DNA of 64,000 nucleotides from Dokdonella_A sp046347015 (GCA_046347015.1 JAXMHA010000002.1:1-64000), one strand, 5' to 3'. Positions 1 to 9,064 are shown, numbered from the stretch's first letter. The notes: generated by a model not told the origin, from the sequence alone. Numbers and translations are program-made.

Positions 1-1819
1 GCACCAGCCACTCCGCCGCAGCGTCCGGTTCCGGACACGGCATCCCGAACGGGCCCCCGAACGCGAGCCAGTTCAACAACGCATCGCGCGCATCGCGTCG
101 CACGACGACGAGGCGCGTACCCGGCATGGCCCGGCGCAACAATGCCAGGAGGTGCGCATCCCAACGCGGCAGCCAGTCGACGATCGTGCGTCCGGGCGGC
201 ACCTTGAGCGCGCGCAACGTGTCGGCGTAGTCCTCGCGCAGCGTCTCGCGATCGCGATCGGTGAGCGCGCCGCAATAGAACGCGAAGCGTGGATTGGTGA
301 ATTCATCGGCGCGATGGATCGGCGTCGAACGGTCGCGCAGCACCATCAGCGCGGGCTGGTCGGCCAGCATCGCCGCGACCGCTTCGACGCCGCTGCCGGG
401 CGTGCCGAGGAGCAGCACCGGCGCCTGCGGCCATGCGTCCGCGACCGGCTCGGACAGCGCCTCGAACAATCGCGGGTTCGGGTTTTCCAGTGGCGGCAGC
501 GAGGACGGCGCGCCGCGCTGCGCCTCGACGAACGCCTTCACGGCGTCGGCCGCATCGCCGGAGCCATCGAGCGCGCGGCCGAGGTAGTGCCAGCGCTGGC
601 GCATCGCGAACCCGTCGAGCCGCCGGGTCGCCATGCGTTCGAGCCGCGCGCGCGCGTCGCCGAAGTCGCCATTGCGCAACAGCGAACGCACGCGGATGAA
701 CTGCATGGGAACATCGTCCGGACGCGCGGTCAGCACCATGGCCGCGGTGGCATCGGCGTCCTCGAGCCGTCCCTGCGCCTCGTCGATCTGCGCGAGCTTC
801 GCTTGCGCATCGAGGTCTTCCGGATGGTCCGCGACCACGGACCGCCACGCTTCGCGGGCGTCGCCGGCGCGGCCGATCACGGACAGGAACTCCGCCCGCT
901 CGCGTTGCCGCTCGGTCGTATCCGGTGTATCGGCGGCCCCGTCGTACAGCGCCAGCGCCTCGTCGGTCCGGCCGGTGCGGGCCAGCGACCACGCCAGCGA
1001 GCGGCGGATTCCCGGATCCGCGGGCGCCATCGCAAGCGCCGCGCGGTAGCCCTCGATCGCCAGGTCGAAACGACCGGTCGCGCGGGCAACATCGGCAAGG
1101 CCGATGGTCCCGGCAAGCGCGTAGCCCGGGGCGGCGCGCAACGCTCGGTAGTGCGTTTCCGCCTCCGCCGCGCGCCCGGCCGACAACGCGCGTTCGGCCA
1201 GCAGGCGGTGCGCCTGCGGCATTTGCGGGGCCCGTGCGAGTGCGTTCCGCAGCGCGCGCTCGCCGGCATCCGTCGCGCCATGCTCGATCAGGACGCGGCC
1301 GAGCGCGTACTGGATCGCCGCATCGTCCGGCGCAAGGTCGGCAGCCCGCGTCACATGGCGCATCGCGCCATCCCGATCGCCGCGCTCGAACAGGATTCCG
1401 GCGAGGCCGGCCAGCGCCTGCGGATCCTCGCCGCCGCGCAACGCGACGCGGAAATGCTCCTCGGCTTCGGCGGTGCGCCCTTCGAGCTGCGCGAGCTGGC
1501 CGAGTCCGGTGCGTGCGGCACTCACGTTCGGATCGATGCCGAGGACCTTGCGGAAACCTTCGGCGGCGTCTGCGAACTCGCCGCGGCCGAATGCGATCGT
1601 CGCCAGCGCCAGCACGACCTGCGGATCGTCCGGCGCCTGTGCCTGCGCGCGGCCCAGCAGGTCGCGGGCGTCGTCGACATCGCCGAGTTGCTGGCGCAGC
1701 AGGCCGAGCAGGTGCAGCGCGTCGGCGTCGTCGGGGTGTTCGGCCAGCCACGCGCGATAGCCGGCCTCGGCCTCGGACAGGCGGCCGTTGCGATGGTGTT
1801 CGATCGAATCCTTCAGCAT
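1..1819 (-). CDS. TPR protein with degenerate sulfotransferase-like C-terminus (3' end cut by window edge)
   Basis: Reading the minus strand from the ATG at 1819 gives an open frame to the window edge, about 606 codons, so the stop is not visible. Roughly the first 430 residues are TPR units (A/G-rich helical pairs such as ADALHLLGLLRQQLGD and AAIQYALGRVLIEHG). The rest resembles the PAPS-dependent sulfotransferase domain of the TPR-sulfotransferases further along the window. However, the phosphate-binding loop PRSGTT is replaced by GTPGSGVEAV, and the 3'-phosphate motif reads RRDARDALLNW. It may therefore be a catalytically altered relative or a protein-interaction derivative. An SD-like GACGGGG lies about 8 nt before the ATG. 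Domain assignment is firm for TPR and moderate for the sulfotransferase fold. Confidence 0.8.
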   Translation of the reverse strand, partial: MLKDSIEHHRNGRLSEAEAGYRAWLAEHPDDADALHLLGLLRQQLGDVDDARDLLGRAQAQAPDDPQVVLALATIAFGRGEFADAAEGFRKVLGIDPNVSAARTGLGQLAQLEGRTAEAEEHFRVALRGGEDPQALAGLAGILFERGDRDGAMRHVTRAADLAPDDAAIQYALGRVLIEHGATDAGERALRNALARAPQMPQAHRLLAERALSAGRAAEAETHYRALRAAPGYALAGTIGLADVARATGRFDLAIEGYRAALAMAPADPGIRRSLAWSLARTGRTDEALALYDGAADTPDTTERQRERAEFLSVIGRAGDAREAWRSVVADHPEDLDAQAKLAQIDEAQGRLEDADATAAMVLTARPDDVPMQFIRVRSLLRNGDFGDARARLERMATRRLDGFAMRQRWHYLGRALDGSGDAADAVKAFVEAQRGAPSSLPPLENPNPRLFEALSEPVADAWPQAPVLLLGTPGSGVEAVAAMLADQPALMVLRDRSTPIHRADEFTNPRFAFYCGALTDRDRETLREDYADTLRALKVPPGRTIVDWLPRWDAHLLALLRRAMPGTRLVVVRRDARDALLNWLAFGGPFGMPCPEPDAAAEWLV

Positions 1820-1938
1820 GGCGAGCCCCGTCTCGCGCGCGAACGGTCCGCACGGACGCCGTGGCGCCACGCGGACCCGGGGCCGTCGCGATGCGGGTCA
1901 GGATCGAGGCGGCGCGACGGCGAGCTCGCGCGGCACCT

Positions 1939-3024
1939 TCAACTGGCGCCCATTATGCCGCATCCCCTGCCGTCGACGCCCCCGGCCCCGTCGAGGTGGC
2001 GGGCCATGCGCTGCGCGATGTAGCCGGCCGCGAACGTGTGCAGGCGCCAGTCGCTGATGAATCCGCAGTGCCCGCCGTGCGCCGTGATGTCGAGTTCGAC
2101 GGTCGGCGGCAGCCGCAATGCGCGGAAGTTGCGGACCGGGATCACCGGATCGTCGGCCGCCGTGAGGATCGTCGCCGGCACCGCGAGGCCGGCCAGCCGG
2201 TCGCCCGCGATCGAATAGCCGTCGAGGTAGTTGTCGAGCGAGCCGAAATCGGTGTGCCGCAGCACCAGGGCCCGCGTCAGCCCGCGCAGGTCGCCGGCGA
2301 GGTCCCGCGGTTCGAAGTAGTGTTCGTCCGGGAAGCAGTGTTGCTTGCGCAGCAGCGAGCGGCGCCACTTGTGCAGGAAGTAGCTCTGGTAGAACCACGG
2401 CCCGCTTTCGAGTCCGAGCAGGCCGACGGCCGGATCGATGATCGGGCACACCGCGAGCGCGTAGCCGAGCGCGATGCCCGCGGCCGGCGCACGCAGCGCG
2501 ATCCGCAGCGCGAAGTTGCCGCCGAGCGAATAGCCGGCAAGCCCGAGCGCCGGTGGCGCGAAGCGCTGCTCGATCGCGCGCAACGCACCGACCGCTTCGC
2601 CGATCCGGCACGAGTGGAACAGGCCGCGGTTGAGGCGGTGCGTGTCGCCGTGGTCGCGGAAGTTGAGCCGGAACACGTCGAAGCCATCGGCCAGCAGCCG
2701 GGCTCCGGTGGAGAGCATGTAGGTCGAGCGCACGCTGCCTTCCCAACCGTGCAGCAGCACGACGAGTCCGCGTGCCTGCGACCGCACCGTCTGCGCGGAG
2801 TGGAAGCCTTGCAGCCGCACGCCGGCACCGCAGTCGAGCACGTGCTCGACGGCATCGGCCTCGAGTGCGCGAAATCGTCCGGCGAGCAGGTGGCGTCGCA
2901 ACCCGCTCGACGCCAGCACCGACTGGACGTGCGGATTGCGCAGCAGCCGCGGCGGCCGGAAGTCCGCGCCGCGGGACATCGGCAGCCCGTCGACCACGCG
3001 GGGCAGCGCCGGCATCACGGTCAT
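1939..3024 (-). CDS. YheT-type alpha/beta-hydrolase
   Basis: This 361-residue protein matches the YheT/EMB8 family of alpha/beta-hydrolases, cytoplasmic esterase-like proteins of poorly defined substrate. Visible features are the family N-terminus (FRPPRLLRNPHVQSVLAS), the oxyanion-region HGWEGS, the nucleophile elbow GYSLGGN with the catalytic serine, an acidic residue in TAADDPVIP, and the histidine in HGGHCGF. Length is typical for the family. The start at 3024 overlaps the stop of the upstream acyltransferase in an ATGA junction, so the two are probably translationally coupled and co-transcribed. Pairing with an acyltransferase hints at a lipid-ester substrate, but that is inference. Confidence 0.9.
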   Translation of the reverse strand: MTVMPALPRVVDGLPMSRGADFRPPRLLRNPHVQSVLASSGLRRHLLAGRFRALEADAVEHVLDCGAGVRLQGFHSAQTVRSQARGLVVLLHGWEGSVRSTYMLSTGARLLADGFDVFRLNFRDHGDTHRLNRGLFHSCRIGEAVGALRAIEQRFAPPALGLAGYSLGGNFALRIALRAPAAGIALGYALAVCPIIDPAVGLLGLESGPWFYQSYFLHKWRRSLLRKQHCFPDEHYFEPRDLAGDLRGLTRALVLRHTDFGSLDNYLDGYSIAGDRLAGLAVPATILTAADDPVIPVRNFRALRLPPTVELDITAHGGHCGFISDWRLHTFAAGYIAQRMARHLDGAGGVDGRGCGIMGAS

Positions 3025-3830
3025 GGCTGCGCCCCGCCATCCAGCACGGCGATGATCCGCGCGCGGCTTTCCTCCGCCATCTTGCGGCGCGCCTCGGGCG
3101 TCGCCGGAACCGGCTCGAGGTAGTGCACTTCGGCGTCGCGCGCCGGGCCACCGAGGACGCGGATGCCGTTGGCGAAGAAACTCTCGTTGCGGCCGAACGG
3201 AACGCGCGGGTCGAGCTTGCCATTGCGCCCGTACCGCAGCGCCACCGGCTGCACCGGCACGCCGGCGTCGAGCGCGGTCTGGAAGATGCGCGCGTGGAAC
3301 GTGCCGACGCCGTCGCCGTGGCCGCTGCCGCCTTCCGGAAACACGCCGACCGGCTCGCCTTCGTGCAGGCGCTCGACCACGTTGCGCATGACCACGTGCA
3401 GGGAATCGGTGCTGCCGCGCCGGTGGAAGATCGTTCCCGCCCGTGCCGCCAGCCAGCCGATCAGGGGCCAGTGGGCGATCTCGCTTTTCGCGACGAAGCT
3501 GACCGGACGCTGGCTGTGCATCAACTCGATGTCGAGCCAGGAAATGTGGTTGGCGACGTACAGCGTCGCGCCCGGCAGCGGTTGACCGAAGCGGCGGATG
3601 CGGAAGCCGAAGATCCGCACCAGGCGCGCCGACCACCAGCGGATCGACGCCTTCTCGAGTGTCGTGCCGCCGACGTGGATGCGCTCGGCGACCGGGTTCA
3701 GCACCAGCAGCGCGAGAGGCGCCGCGATGGCGAGGTGCAACACGAGCTGCGGCGTGCGGACCAGGTATCGCAGCGGCCGCCAGGCGTCGTGCCCGACGGT
3801 GTCCAACGGCGGTGCGATGCGTTGATCCAT
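3021..3830 (-). CDS. PlsC-type 1-acylglycerol-phosphate acyltransferase family protein
   Basis: The 269-residue protein carries the lysophospholipid acyltransferase signature: the HX4D motif in NHISWLD near residue 95, and FPEGG about 70 residues later for glycerol-phosphate binding. A hydrophobic segment near residues 25-45 (VLHLAIAAPLALLVLNPV) suggests inner-membrane anchoring. Members transfer an acyl chain to lysophosphatidate or related lyso-lipids. Whether this is the housekeeping PlsC or a paralog for another lipid cannot be told from sequence. The ATG at 3830 is chosen because the family N-terminus starts there; an in-frame upstream extension is arginine-rich and unlike the family. 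It is coupled to the YheT-type gene downstream. Confidence 0.88.
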   Translation of the reverse strand: MDQRIAPPLDTVGHDAWRPLRYLVRTPQLVLHLAIAAPLALLVLNPVAERIHVGGTTLEKASIRWWSARLVRIFGFRIRRFGQPLPGATLYVANHISWLDIELMHSQRPVSFVAKSEIAHWPLIGWLAARAGTIFHRRGSTDSLHVVMRNVVERLHEGEPVGVFPEGGSGHGDGVGTFHARIFQTALDAGVPVQPVALRYGRNGKLDPRVPFGRNESFFANGIRVLGGPARDAEVHYLEPVPATPEARRKMAEESRARIIAVLDGGAQP

Positions 3831-3852
3831 GGCCGGATCATGGTAACGAAAC

Positions 3853-3885
3853 GATGCCGCGGCGCAACATTGGCCCCGCGGCATC
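3853..3885. other. Hairpin between srkA and the acyltransferase gene
   Basis: A perfect 10-bp inverted repeat (GATGCCGCGG / CCGCGGCATC) with a 13-nt loop fills the 71-bp gap between the end of the srkA gene and the acyltransferase start. There is no T tract on either side, so a factor-independent terminator is not supported. It could act as an attenuator or an mRNA-stability element. Confidence 0.4.
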
Positions 3886-3901
3886 GGCCCCGCATGACGA
3901 T

Positions 3902-4867
3902 TCACCCGTCCCGCAGGGCGGCTTCGGCTTCGGCAAGGTCGATCAGGTGCTGCTCCCACCAGCGGGCTTCGCCGACCTGCGGAAAAGCGTGCGGGAACGC
4001 CGGATCGCGCCAGCGCGCGGCGACCCAGCCGGCCCAATGGATTTGCCGCATCGTCCGGAGCGGTGCGACCAGCGCGAGTTCGCCGCCATCGAAATCCCGG
4101 AACTCGGCATAGCCTTCGAGCAGCGCGGACAGCGCGGTATCCGACGGCGCGAGCATCCACAAATCCTGCACCGCCGGTCCCATCCGGGTGTCGTCGAGGT
4201 CGACGAACACGGGCCCCGCCTCGGTCCACAACACATTGCCGGCGTGGCAATCGCCATGCAGGCGCAATGGCGCCGGCGCGACCGCGGCGAATCGCGCATC
4301 GATCATCGCGGCGATCGCGCCGGTCCGGTTCCGGTACGCAGCGGCCAGCGGCTCCGGGACGAGCCCGGATGCAAGCGCGGCGCGCGCCGCGGCGCGCACC
4401 ATCGTGTCGGCATCGATCGATCCCCGCGCGGCGAACCGCCCGCGGCTGCCGACGCCGTGCAAACGGGCCAGCAGCCGCCCCATCCACGCGAGATGATCGG
4501 CCGATTCGAGTTCCGGCGCGCGGCCGCCGACGCGCGGATACAGGGCGTACCGGAATCCTCCGGATTCGAACAGCGTGCGGCCGGCAATGTCGAGCGGCGC
4601 GACGATCGGCAGTTCGGCATCTGCGAGTTCGCGGGCGAACGCGTGCTCCTCGCCGATCGCCGCTGCGCTCCAGCGCGCGGGCCGGTAGAACTTCGCGACC
4701 AGCGGCGGCCCTGCCTCGACGCCGACCTGATAGACGCGGTTTTCGTAACTCGGCAGCGCGAGCAAACGTCCGTCCGGGACGAAGCCGGCCGCCTCGACTG
4801 CGTCGAGCACGACGTCCGGCGCCAAGGACGCATACGGCGTGTCGCCGGCGATCCGCTCAGGTCCCAT
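3902..4867 (-). CDS. srkA: Stress response kinase A (SrkA/YihE)
   Basis: This 321-residue protein follows E. coli SrkA (YihE) closely along its length: SYENRVYQ near the N-terminus, VAKFYRP with the ATP-binding lysine, HGDCHAGN (catalytic loop), VDLDD (metal-binding aspartate of the DFG-like motif), GPAVQDLW, and a WADPAFP-like C-terminal segment (WRDPAFPHAFP). SrkA is a cytoplasmic Ser/Thr protein kinase of the aminoglycoside-phosphotransferase-like fold, linked to protection from stress-induced death. The ATG at 4867 gives an 11-nt overlap with the thioesterase stop. A TTG six codons upstream is an alternative start. No strong SD is visible for either. Confidence 0.92.
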   Translation of the reverse strand: MGPERIAGDTPYASLAPDVVLDAVEAAGFVPDGRLLALPSYENRVYQVGVEAGPPLVAKFYRPARWSAAAIGEEHAFARELADAELPIVAPLDIAGRTLFESGGFRYALYPRVGGRAPELESADHLAWMGRLLARLHGVGSRGRFAARGSIDADTMVRAAARAALASGLVPEPLAAAYRNRTGAIAAMIDARFAAVAPAPLRLHGDCHAGNVLWTEAGPVFVDLDDTRMGPAVQDLWMLAPSDTALSALLEGYAEFRDFDGGELALVAPLRTMRQIHWAGWVAARWRDPAFPHAFPQVGEARWWEQHLIDLAEAEAALRDG

Positions 4868-5294
4868 GTGTCGGCGGGCGCGCAATGACGGCGAGCGTCA
4901 GGCGCGAGATCGCGACCCGCCGGCCGCGTTCGTCGTCGATGCGGATTTCCCACACCTGCGTCGTTCGCCCGATGTGGAAGGGCCGCGCGGTCCCGGTGAC
5001 GACGCCGCCCGTCACTGCACGCAGGTGATTCGCGTTGATGTCGAGGCCGACGACTGTTTCTTCCGGACCGACGCTCAGCATGCCGCCGAGGCTGCCGAGG
5101 GTTTCCGCCAATGCGACCGAGGCGCCACCGTGCAACAGGCCGAACACCTGTTTCGTGCGCGCGTCGACCGGCAGCGTGCCGCGCAGAAAATCATCGCCGA
5201 TTTCGGTCACGACGATGCCGAGGTGTTCGAGCATCGTGCCGTGCGACCACCGGTTGATGTCCTGCAGATCGATCGCGCGCTTCCAGATCGGCAT
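4857..5294 (-). CDS. Hotdog-fold acyl-CoA thioesterase (YdiI/MenI/PaaI-like)
   Basis: The 145-residue protein has the hotdog thioesterase pattern of E. coli YdiI: MPIWKRAIDL at the N-terminus, RTKQVFGLLHGGASVALAE containing the catalytic glutamate, GLDINANHLR, and TTQVWEIRI. YdiI-type enzymes hydrolyse aromatic or medium-chain acyl-CoAs; YdiI itself is MenI in menaquinone synthesis. This lineage normally relies on ubiquinone, so the physiological substrate here is open. The start is well set by AAAGGAG 8-9 nt before the ATG. A TATAGT hexamer on the minus strand (5327-5322) could be its -10 box. It heads the run srkA-acyltransferase-hydrolase. Confidence 0.9.
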   Translation of the reverse strand: MPIWKRAIDLQDINRWSHGTMLEHLGIVVTEIGDDFLRGTLPVDARTKQVFGLLHGGASVALAETLGSLGGMLSVGPEETVVGLDINANHLRAVTGGVVTGTARPFHIGRTTQVWEIRIDDERGRRVAISRLTLAVIARPPTHGT

Positions 5295-5321
5295 GCCGTA
5301 CGCTCCTTTCGTCCGCCGGCG

Positions 5322-5383
5322 ACTATAGCGCCGCGACCGGCGAGGTCCGCGAGTCGCCCGGCAAGGCGGGTTTCGGCGACAAT
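5322..5383. promoter_or_regulatory. Divergent promoter region between thioesterase and ferredoxin-reductase genes
   Basis: The 117-bp divergent gap holds TATAGT on the minus strand (5327-5322), 28 nt before the thioesterase ATG, and GACAAT on the plus strand (5378-5383), 28 nt before the reductase GTG. Both are reasonable -10 hexamers in an otherwise GC-rich stretch. No good -35 box is visible for either, so this is a motif-level call only. Confidence 0.4.
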
Positions 5384-5411
5384 CGCGGACCTCCCTTCCG
5401 AAATCCTTCGC

Positions 5412-6464
5412 GTGTTCCGAACCGTCACCCTGCAGGCGAGCGGCAAGCGTTTTCGCGTCCGTCCGGGCGAGACGGTGCTCGAGGGCGCGCGCCGCGCCGG
5501 CGTCGCGTTGCCGTACTCGTGCCTCGCCGGCGCGTGCGGAAGCTGCAAGGCGACGCTGCTCGAAGGCGAGTGCTTCTACCCGCGCATCCCGCCGAGCGCG
5601 CTCGACGCGGCCGAGCGCGCGAGCCGGCAGGTGCTGCTGTGCCAGGCGGTACCGGTGACCGACCTCGTCATCGCGGCGCGCGAAGTGGCCAGCGTGGCCG
5701 ACATGCCGCGCAAGCGGCTGACGCTGAAACTGGTCGACAAGGCATTCCTCAACCACGACGTCGTGCGCCTGATGCTGCTGAGCGCGCGCGGCGAGCGGTT
5801 GCGCCGCCTGCCCGGCCAGTACCTCGACATCCTGCTCGACGACGGGCGCCGGCGCGCGTTCTCGATCGCGAATGCGCCCCACGCCGGTGACCACCTCGAA
5901 CTGCATGTGCGCCACGTCGCGGGTGGCGGCTTCACGTCGTGGGTGTTCGACGAAGCCCGCGTCGGAGCGATCGTCCACGCCGAGGGGCCGCTCGGCACGT
6001 TCGTGCCGCGCGAGGACAGCGAACGGCCGCTGCTGATGGTCGCGGGCGGCACCGGCTTCGCGCCGATCAAGGCGATCATCGAGCATTTCCGCCACCTCGG
6101 CTCGCGCCGCACAATGACGCTCTACTGGGGCGCCCGCACGCCCGCGGACCTGTACCTGCGCACGGTCCCGGAAGGCTGGGCCGCGGACGATCCCGGCTTT
6201 CGCTTCATTCCGGTCATTGCCGATCCGTCGCGTGCCGGCAACCTGCGCGCCGGTTTCGTGCACGAAGCGGTGCTCGAAGATCAGCCCGACCTCGCGGCGT
6301 TCGACGTGTACATGAGTGGACCCCCGGCGCTGATCGACGCCGGCCGGCACCTGTTCGTCGCCGCCGGACTGCCCGAGGGCCGGCTTTTCTTCGACTCGTT
6401 CGAGTACGCACCGGATGTCATCGCGGCGATCCTCGGCAAGCGCGCCGGCATCGACGAGCGCTAG
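5412..6464 (+). CDS. 2Fe-2S ferredoxin / FAD-NAD(P) oxidoreductase (CDP-6-deoxy-glucoseen-reductase-like)
   Basis: At 350 residues this protein fuses a plant-type ferredoxin domain to a ferredoxin-NAD(P) reductase domain. The cluster ligands are visible in YSCLAGACGSCKA and the later LLCQA. The FAD motif is RAFSIANAP, and the nucleotide-binding site is VAGGTGFAPIKAI. In Lysobacterales this architecture is usually annotated as CDP-6-deoxy-delta-3,4-glucoseen reductase. The same architecture also serves phenol hydroxylase and methane monooxygenase reductases, so the electron acceptor is unknown. The GTG at 5412 matches the start of the ferredoxin domain; no clear SD precedes it. The large in-frame extension to 4839 is antisense to other genes and rejected. 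Confidence 0.88.
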   Translation: MFRTVTLQASGKRFRVRPGETVLEGARRAGVALPYSCLAGACGSCKATLLEGECFYPRIPPSALDAAERASRQVLLCQAVPVTDLVIAAREVASVADMPRKRLTLKLVDKAFLNHDVVRLMLLSARGERLRRLPGQYLDILLDDGRRRAFSIANAPHAGDHLELHVRHVAGGGFTSWVFDEARVGAIVHAEGPLGTFVPREDSERPLLMVAGGTGFAPIKAIIEHFRHLGSRRTMTLYWGARTPADLYLRTVPEGWAADDPGFRFIPVIADPSRAGNLRAGFVHEAVLEDQPDLAAFDVYMSGPPALIDAGRHLFVAAGLPEGRLFFDSFEYAPDVIAAILGKRAGIDER

Positions 6465-6465
6465 C

Positions 6466-7240
6466 TGCGGGTTCACGCGCTGCGCGCGTTGAACGGCAAG
6501 CCCTTTCGCGCTGCGAGCGGCACGAAACAGAAGCTTCCGCTCTTCGAGCAGGTCAGAGCGAAGCTTCCGCGCTGCGCGCGGCTCAAGGCAGAAGCTTCCG
6601 CGCTTTGCGCGGGTTACTTTCCTTTCGGGGAAAGTAACCAAAGCCATTGCGCCGGGCAGGCCGGTTGCCGCGACCTCGTGTCGCGGCAACGCTCCTGCGC
6701 TTCTCGCCGAATGGCGGCCGCGCCGAACTCGCACATCCTTGTGCTCAGACATGCGGCGCTTGCTCCGCCATTCGGCTGCGAGGCTCGGCGGCCTGCAACG
6801 GCGCTTGAATGCTCGCTCAACACGGCCATCCCTGGCCTTCGAATCGGCAAGCACACGAGTACGCAGGCCATGGACGGCCGGGCATTGAGCGACCGGCGCT
6901 GTTGCGCACGGCCGAGGCGGGCCTGACGCGCCCGCGAGCAAGGCGCGCATGTTTGAACACAGGGACGTGTGAGTTCGCGCCGGCGCGGGCGCGGCAGTGT
7001 CCCGCCGAGGGCAGCCGCCGTGACCGGATGTCACGGCGGCCCGGGCGCCCAGCGCCAATGGTTTTGGCCACTTTTGCCGAAACAAAAGTGGCTCGCTCAC
7101 GCAGTGAGCGAAAGCCCTTGCTTGAAGCCGCGCGCAGCGCGAAAGCTCTGCTTTGGGCCGCACGAAGAACCGAACCTCTGCTCCGAACCCGCTCACGCAG
7201 GGGGCAAAAGTACTTCCCCTGAGCCGCGTGCAGTGCGGAT
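6466..7240. repeat. Dispersed non-coding repeat with boundary hairpins, copy 1
   Basis: This gene-free stretch (6465-7458) holds a repeat also present at about 46260-46960. The shared core runs from a perfect 10-bp hairpin (GGTTACTTTC / GAAAGTAACC, 6612-6639) to a second perfect hairpin (GCCACTTTTG / CAAAAGTGGC, 7067-7092). That is followed at once by a third (TCGCTCAC / GTGAGCGA, 7093-7111). Outside the core are degenerate units built on AAGCTTCCGC and CTGCGCGCGG. Several arginine/alanine-rich open frames cross it on both strands, but none has a credible start, domain or composition, so I treat it as non-coding. No transposase or target duplication is seen. Confidence 0.75.
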
Positions 7241-7458
7241 GTTCCGCGCTGGGCCGTGCACGACGTCGAAGCGGGTGTCGGTTCGTTCCGGGCGAAGGCT
7301 TGGCGTCCAACACAGGCCGCACCCGATGCGAAAGGCCAATTCAAGACGTACCTGCCCGGCAAGCGGAACCCCGGCGGTCGGACTCGACCTGTAATTGAGC
7401 CCACCGGATGGGTAACCCGACACCGGACGCATTCCGCGCCCCACTCGGGAGACCACGC

Positions 7459-9063
7459 ATGACCCCGTCGATTCGACTCAACACGCTGGCCGGAGCGCTG
7501 CTGCTGGCCTTGTCCTTCTCCGCGGCGAATGCCGCGAGCCTGACCTACAAGGGCAACCTGCAGGACGGCGGCAAGCCGGCCAATGGCAGCTACGACATCC
7601 GCCTCACGCTGTACTCGAACCCGACCGGTGGCACCGCGATCGGCTCACCGGTCACCCTGTATGCCGTGCCGGTGCACGATGGCACGTTCAGCACGGATGT
7701 CGATTTCGGCGCGGCCGCGAACAACGGCAACCCCGTCTGGGTCGGCGCCGCGGTCGCGCCAGCCGGCAGCGGCAACTTCACGGCGCTCGACTCGCGCTCG
7801 ATGGCTTCGCTCGACGCCCCGTCGGGCACCTGCGACAGCTACTGGTCGCTGTCCGGAAACAGTGGCAATCCGAGTGGCAGCTATCTCGGCACGACGGACA
7901 ACAACTCGCTGATCTTCAAGGTGGACGGAGTGCAAGCCGGGGCGTTGATACCGCATTCGGGCGGGACGGAGGTGGTTTTCGGTGCGTCGAACAATAGCGC
8001 GGGAACCGCGAATAGCTCAACGGTCGTCGGTGGATACGACAACGCGGCCACGGGAGACTACGCCACCGTCGGCGGTGGCCAAGAAAACACTGCGGCGGCA
8101 CCTGAAAGTTTCGCCGCAGGCTGGGCTGCCACCGTGCGCGCCAGCGATGTCGGCAGTTTCGTCTGGTGCGACTCGGTGACGGATCCCAGTGAATGCACTT
8201 CGACCGGAGCCAATCAATTCCTGATCCAGGCCTCCGGCGGCGTGAGCATCGGCACCAACAACCCCAACGGCAACCAGTTGCGCGTGGTAGCGTCAACAAC
8301 CGCCATCCGGGGTGAAGACACCAGTGGCGAGCATGCGGGCGTCAGTGGCTATTCCTCGGATGGCTTCGGCGACGCCGGCAGTGGCGTGTACGGTCAGGTT
8401 GATGGGGCAGGTGGCAATGGCGTCACCGGTTACAACAATGGCGGGGGGATTGGCGCTGGAGGCGCCGGTGTATTTGGTTACACCAACAACAACAATTCTG
8501 TTGGAGTAAGGGCGTACCACCAGGCGGGAGGCACCGCATTATATGTCGCCACGAGTTCGCCCAGCGGCAGTACCAAAGTGATCGACACCTCGACCGGTGC
8601 TTATCTGTCCTCTGGTGGCCAGTGGGAACCCAACTCGGACCGCAACAAGAAGTTCGGCTTCGCCCCGCTCGATCTGGGCAGCGTGCTGGACAAGGTCCTG
8701 GCCATGCCGGTGACGAGCTGGTCGTACAAGGTCGAAGGCGATTCGATCCATCACATCGGACCGATGGCGCAGGATTTCTACGCGGCGTTCAAGCTCGGCC
8801 AGGACGACAAGCACATCGGCGAAGTCGACGAAGGCGGCGTCGCGTTCGCCGCGATCCAGGGCCTGAACCAGAAGCTCGAGCGCGAACACAATGAGCGCGA
8901 GCACGCCTACAAGAAGATCGCCGATGAAAATGTCGCGCTGAAGGCGCAGAACGCGGCGCTCACGGCGAAGCTGGCGCAACTGGACGCACGCATGACGTCG
9001 CTCGAGGTGGCGCAACATGCGATACCCACCGCGCGGTACCAGGTCGCGGAGCGGGGAGAGTGA
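7459..9063 (+). CDS. Exported tail-fibre-like protein with C-terminal peptidase S74 (intramolecular chaperone) domain
   Basis: The 534-residue protein starts with a Sec signal peptide (ending SFSAANA). It continues with a beta-rich N-terminal domain, then a Gly/Asn/Ser-rich region with YadA-head-like short repeats (NSSTVVGGYDNAATGDYATVGGG) typical of trimeric fibres. The last 150 residues contain SDRNKKFGFAPL, WSYK and HIGPMAQDFY, the endosialidase-type chaperone domain (peptidase S74), which trimerises and cuts itself off in phage tail fibres. The candidate catalytic Ser is in SDRNKK. A coiled coil (ENVALKAQNAALTAKLAQLD) ends the protein. GGGAGA precedes the ATG. The signal peptide argues for a host surface protein rather than phage structure. 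Confidence 0.85.
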   Translation: MTPSIRLNTLAGALLLALSFSAANAASLTYKGNLQDGGKPANGSYDIRLTLYSNPTGGTAIGSPVTLYAVPVHDGTFSTDVDFGAAANNGNPVWVGAAVAPAGSGNFTALDSRSMASLDAPSGTCDSYWSLSGNSGNPSGSYLGTTDNNSLIFKVDGVQAGALIPHSGGTEVVFGASNNSAGTANSSTVVGGYDNAATGDYATVGGGQENTAAAPESFAAGWAATVRASDVGSFVWCDSVTDPSECTSTGANQFLIQASGGVSIGTNNPNGNQLRVVASTTAIRGEDTSGEHAGVSGYSSDGFGDAGSGVYGQVDGAGGNGVTGYNNGGGIGAGGAGVFGYTNNNNSVGVRAYHQAGGTALYVATSSPSGSTKVIDTSTGAYLSSGGQWEPNSDRNKKFGFAPLDLGSVLDKVLAMPVTSWSYKVEGDSIHHIGPMAQDFYAAFKLGQDDKHIGEVDEGGVAFAAIQGLNQKLEREHNEREHAYKKIADENVALKAQNAALTAKLAQLDARMTSLEVAQHAIPTARYQVAERGE

Positions 9064-9064
9064 C

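Noticed and set aside
152..2023. Long plus-strand open frame of 623 codons
   Set aside because: It is the antisense of the TPR gene on the minus strand. Its arginine/histidine-rich composition and lack of any domain are typical of shadow frames in high-GC DNA.
6530..6612. Short repeated units around AAGCTTCCGC as a CRISPR candidate
   Set aside because: The units are uneven, only about three in number, and have no constant spacer length or cas genes nearby.
4857..7322. 821-codon minus-strand frame reaching into the dispersed repeat
   Set aside because: Only its last 145 codons (the thioesterase) have a domain and a strong SD. The rest runs through the repeat and the antisense of the ferredoxin reductase.
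6489..7404. Several small frames in the repeat, some with SEHKDVRVRRG-type peptides
   Set aside because: The same kind of peptide recurs in both repeat copies on the same strand, but frames are broken in one copy and start contexts are poor. They look like by-products of a non-coding repeat.
7459..9063. S74 protein as part of a prophage
   Set aside because: There are no capsid, tail, integrase or lysis genes near it, and it has a Sec signal peptide.
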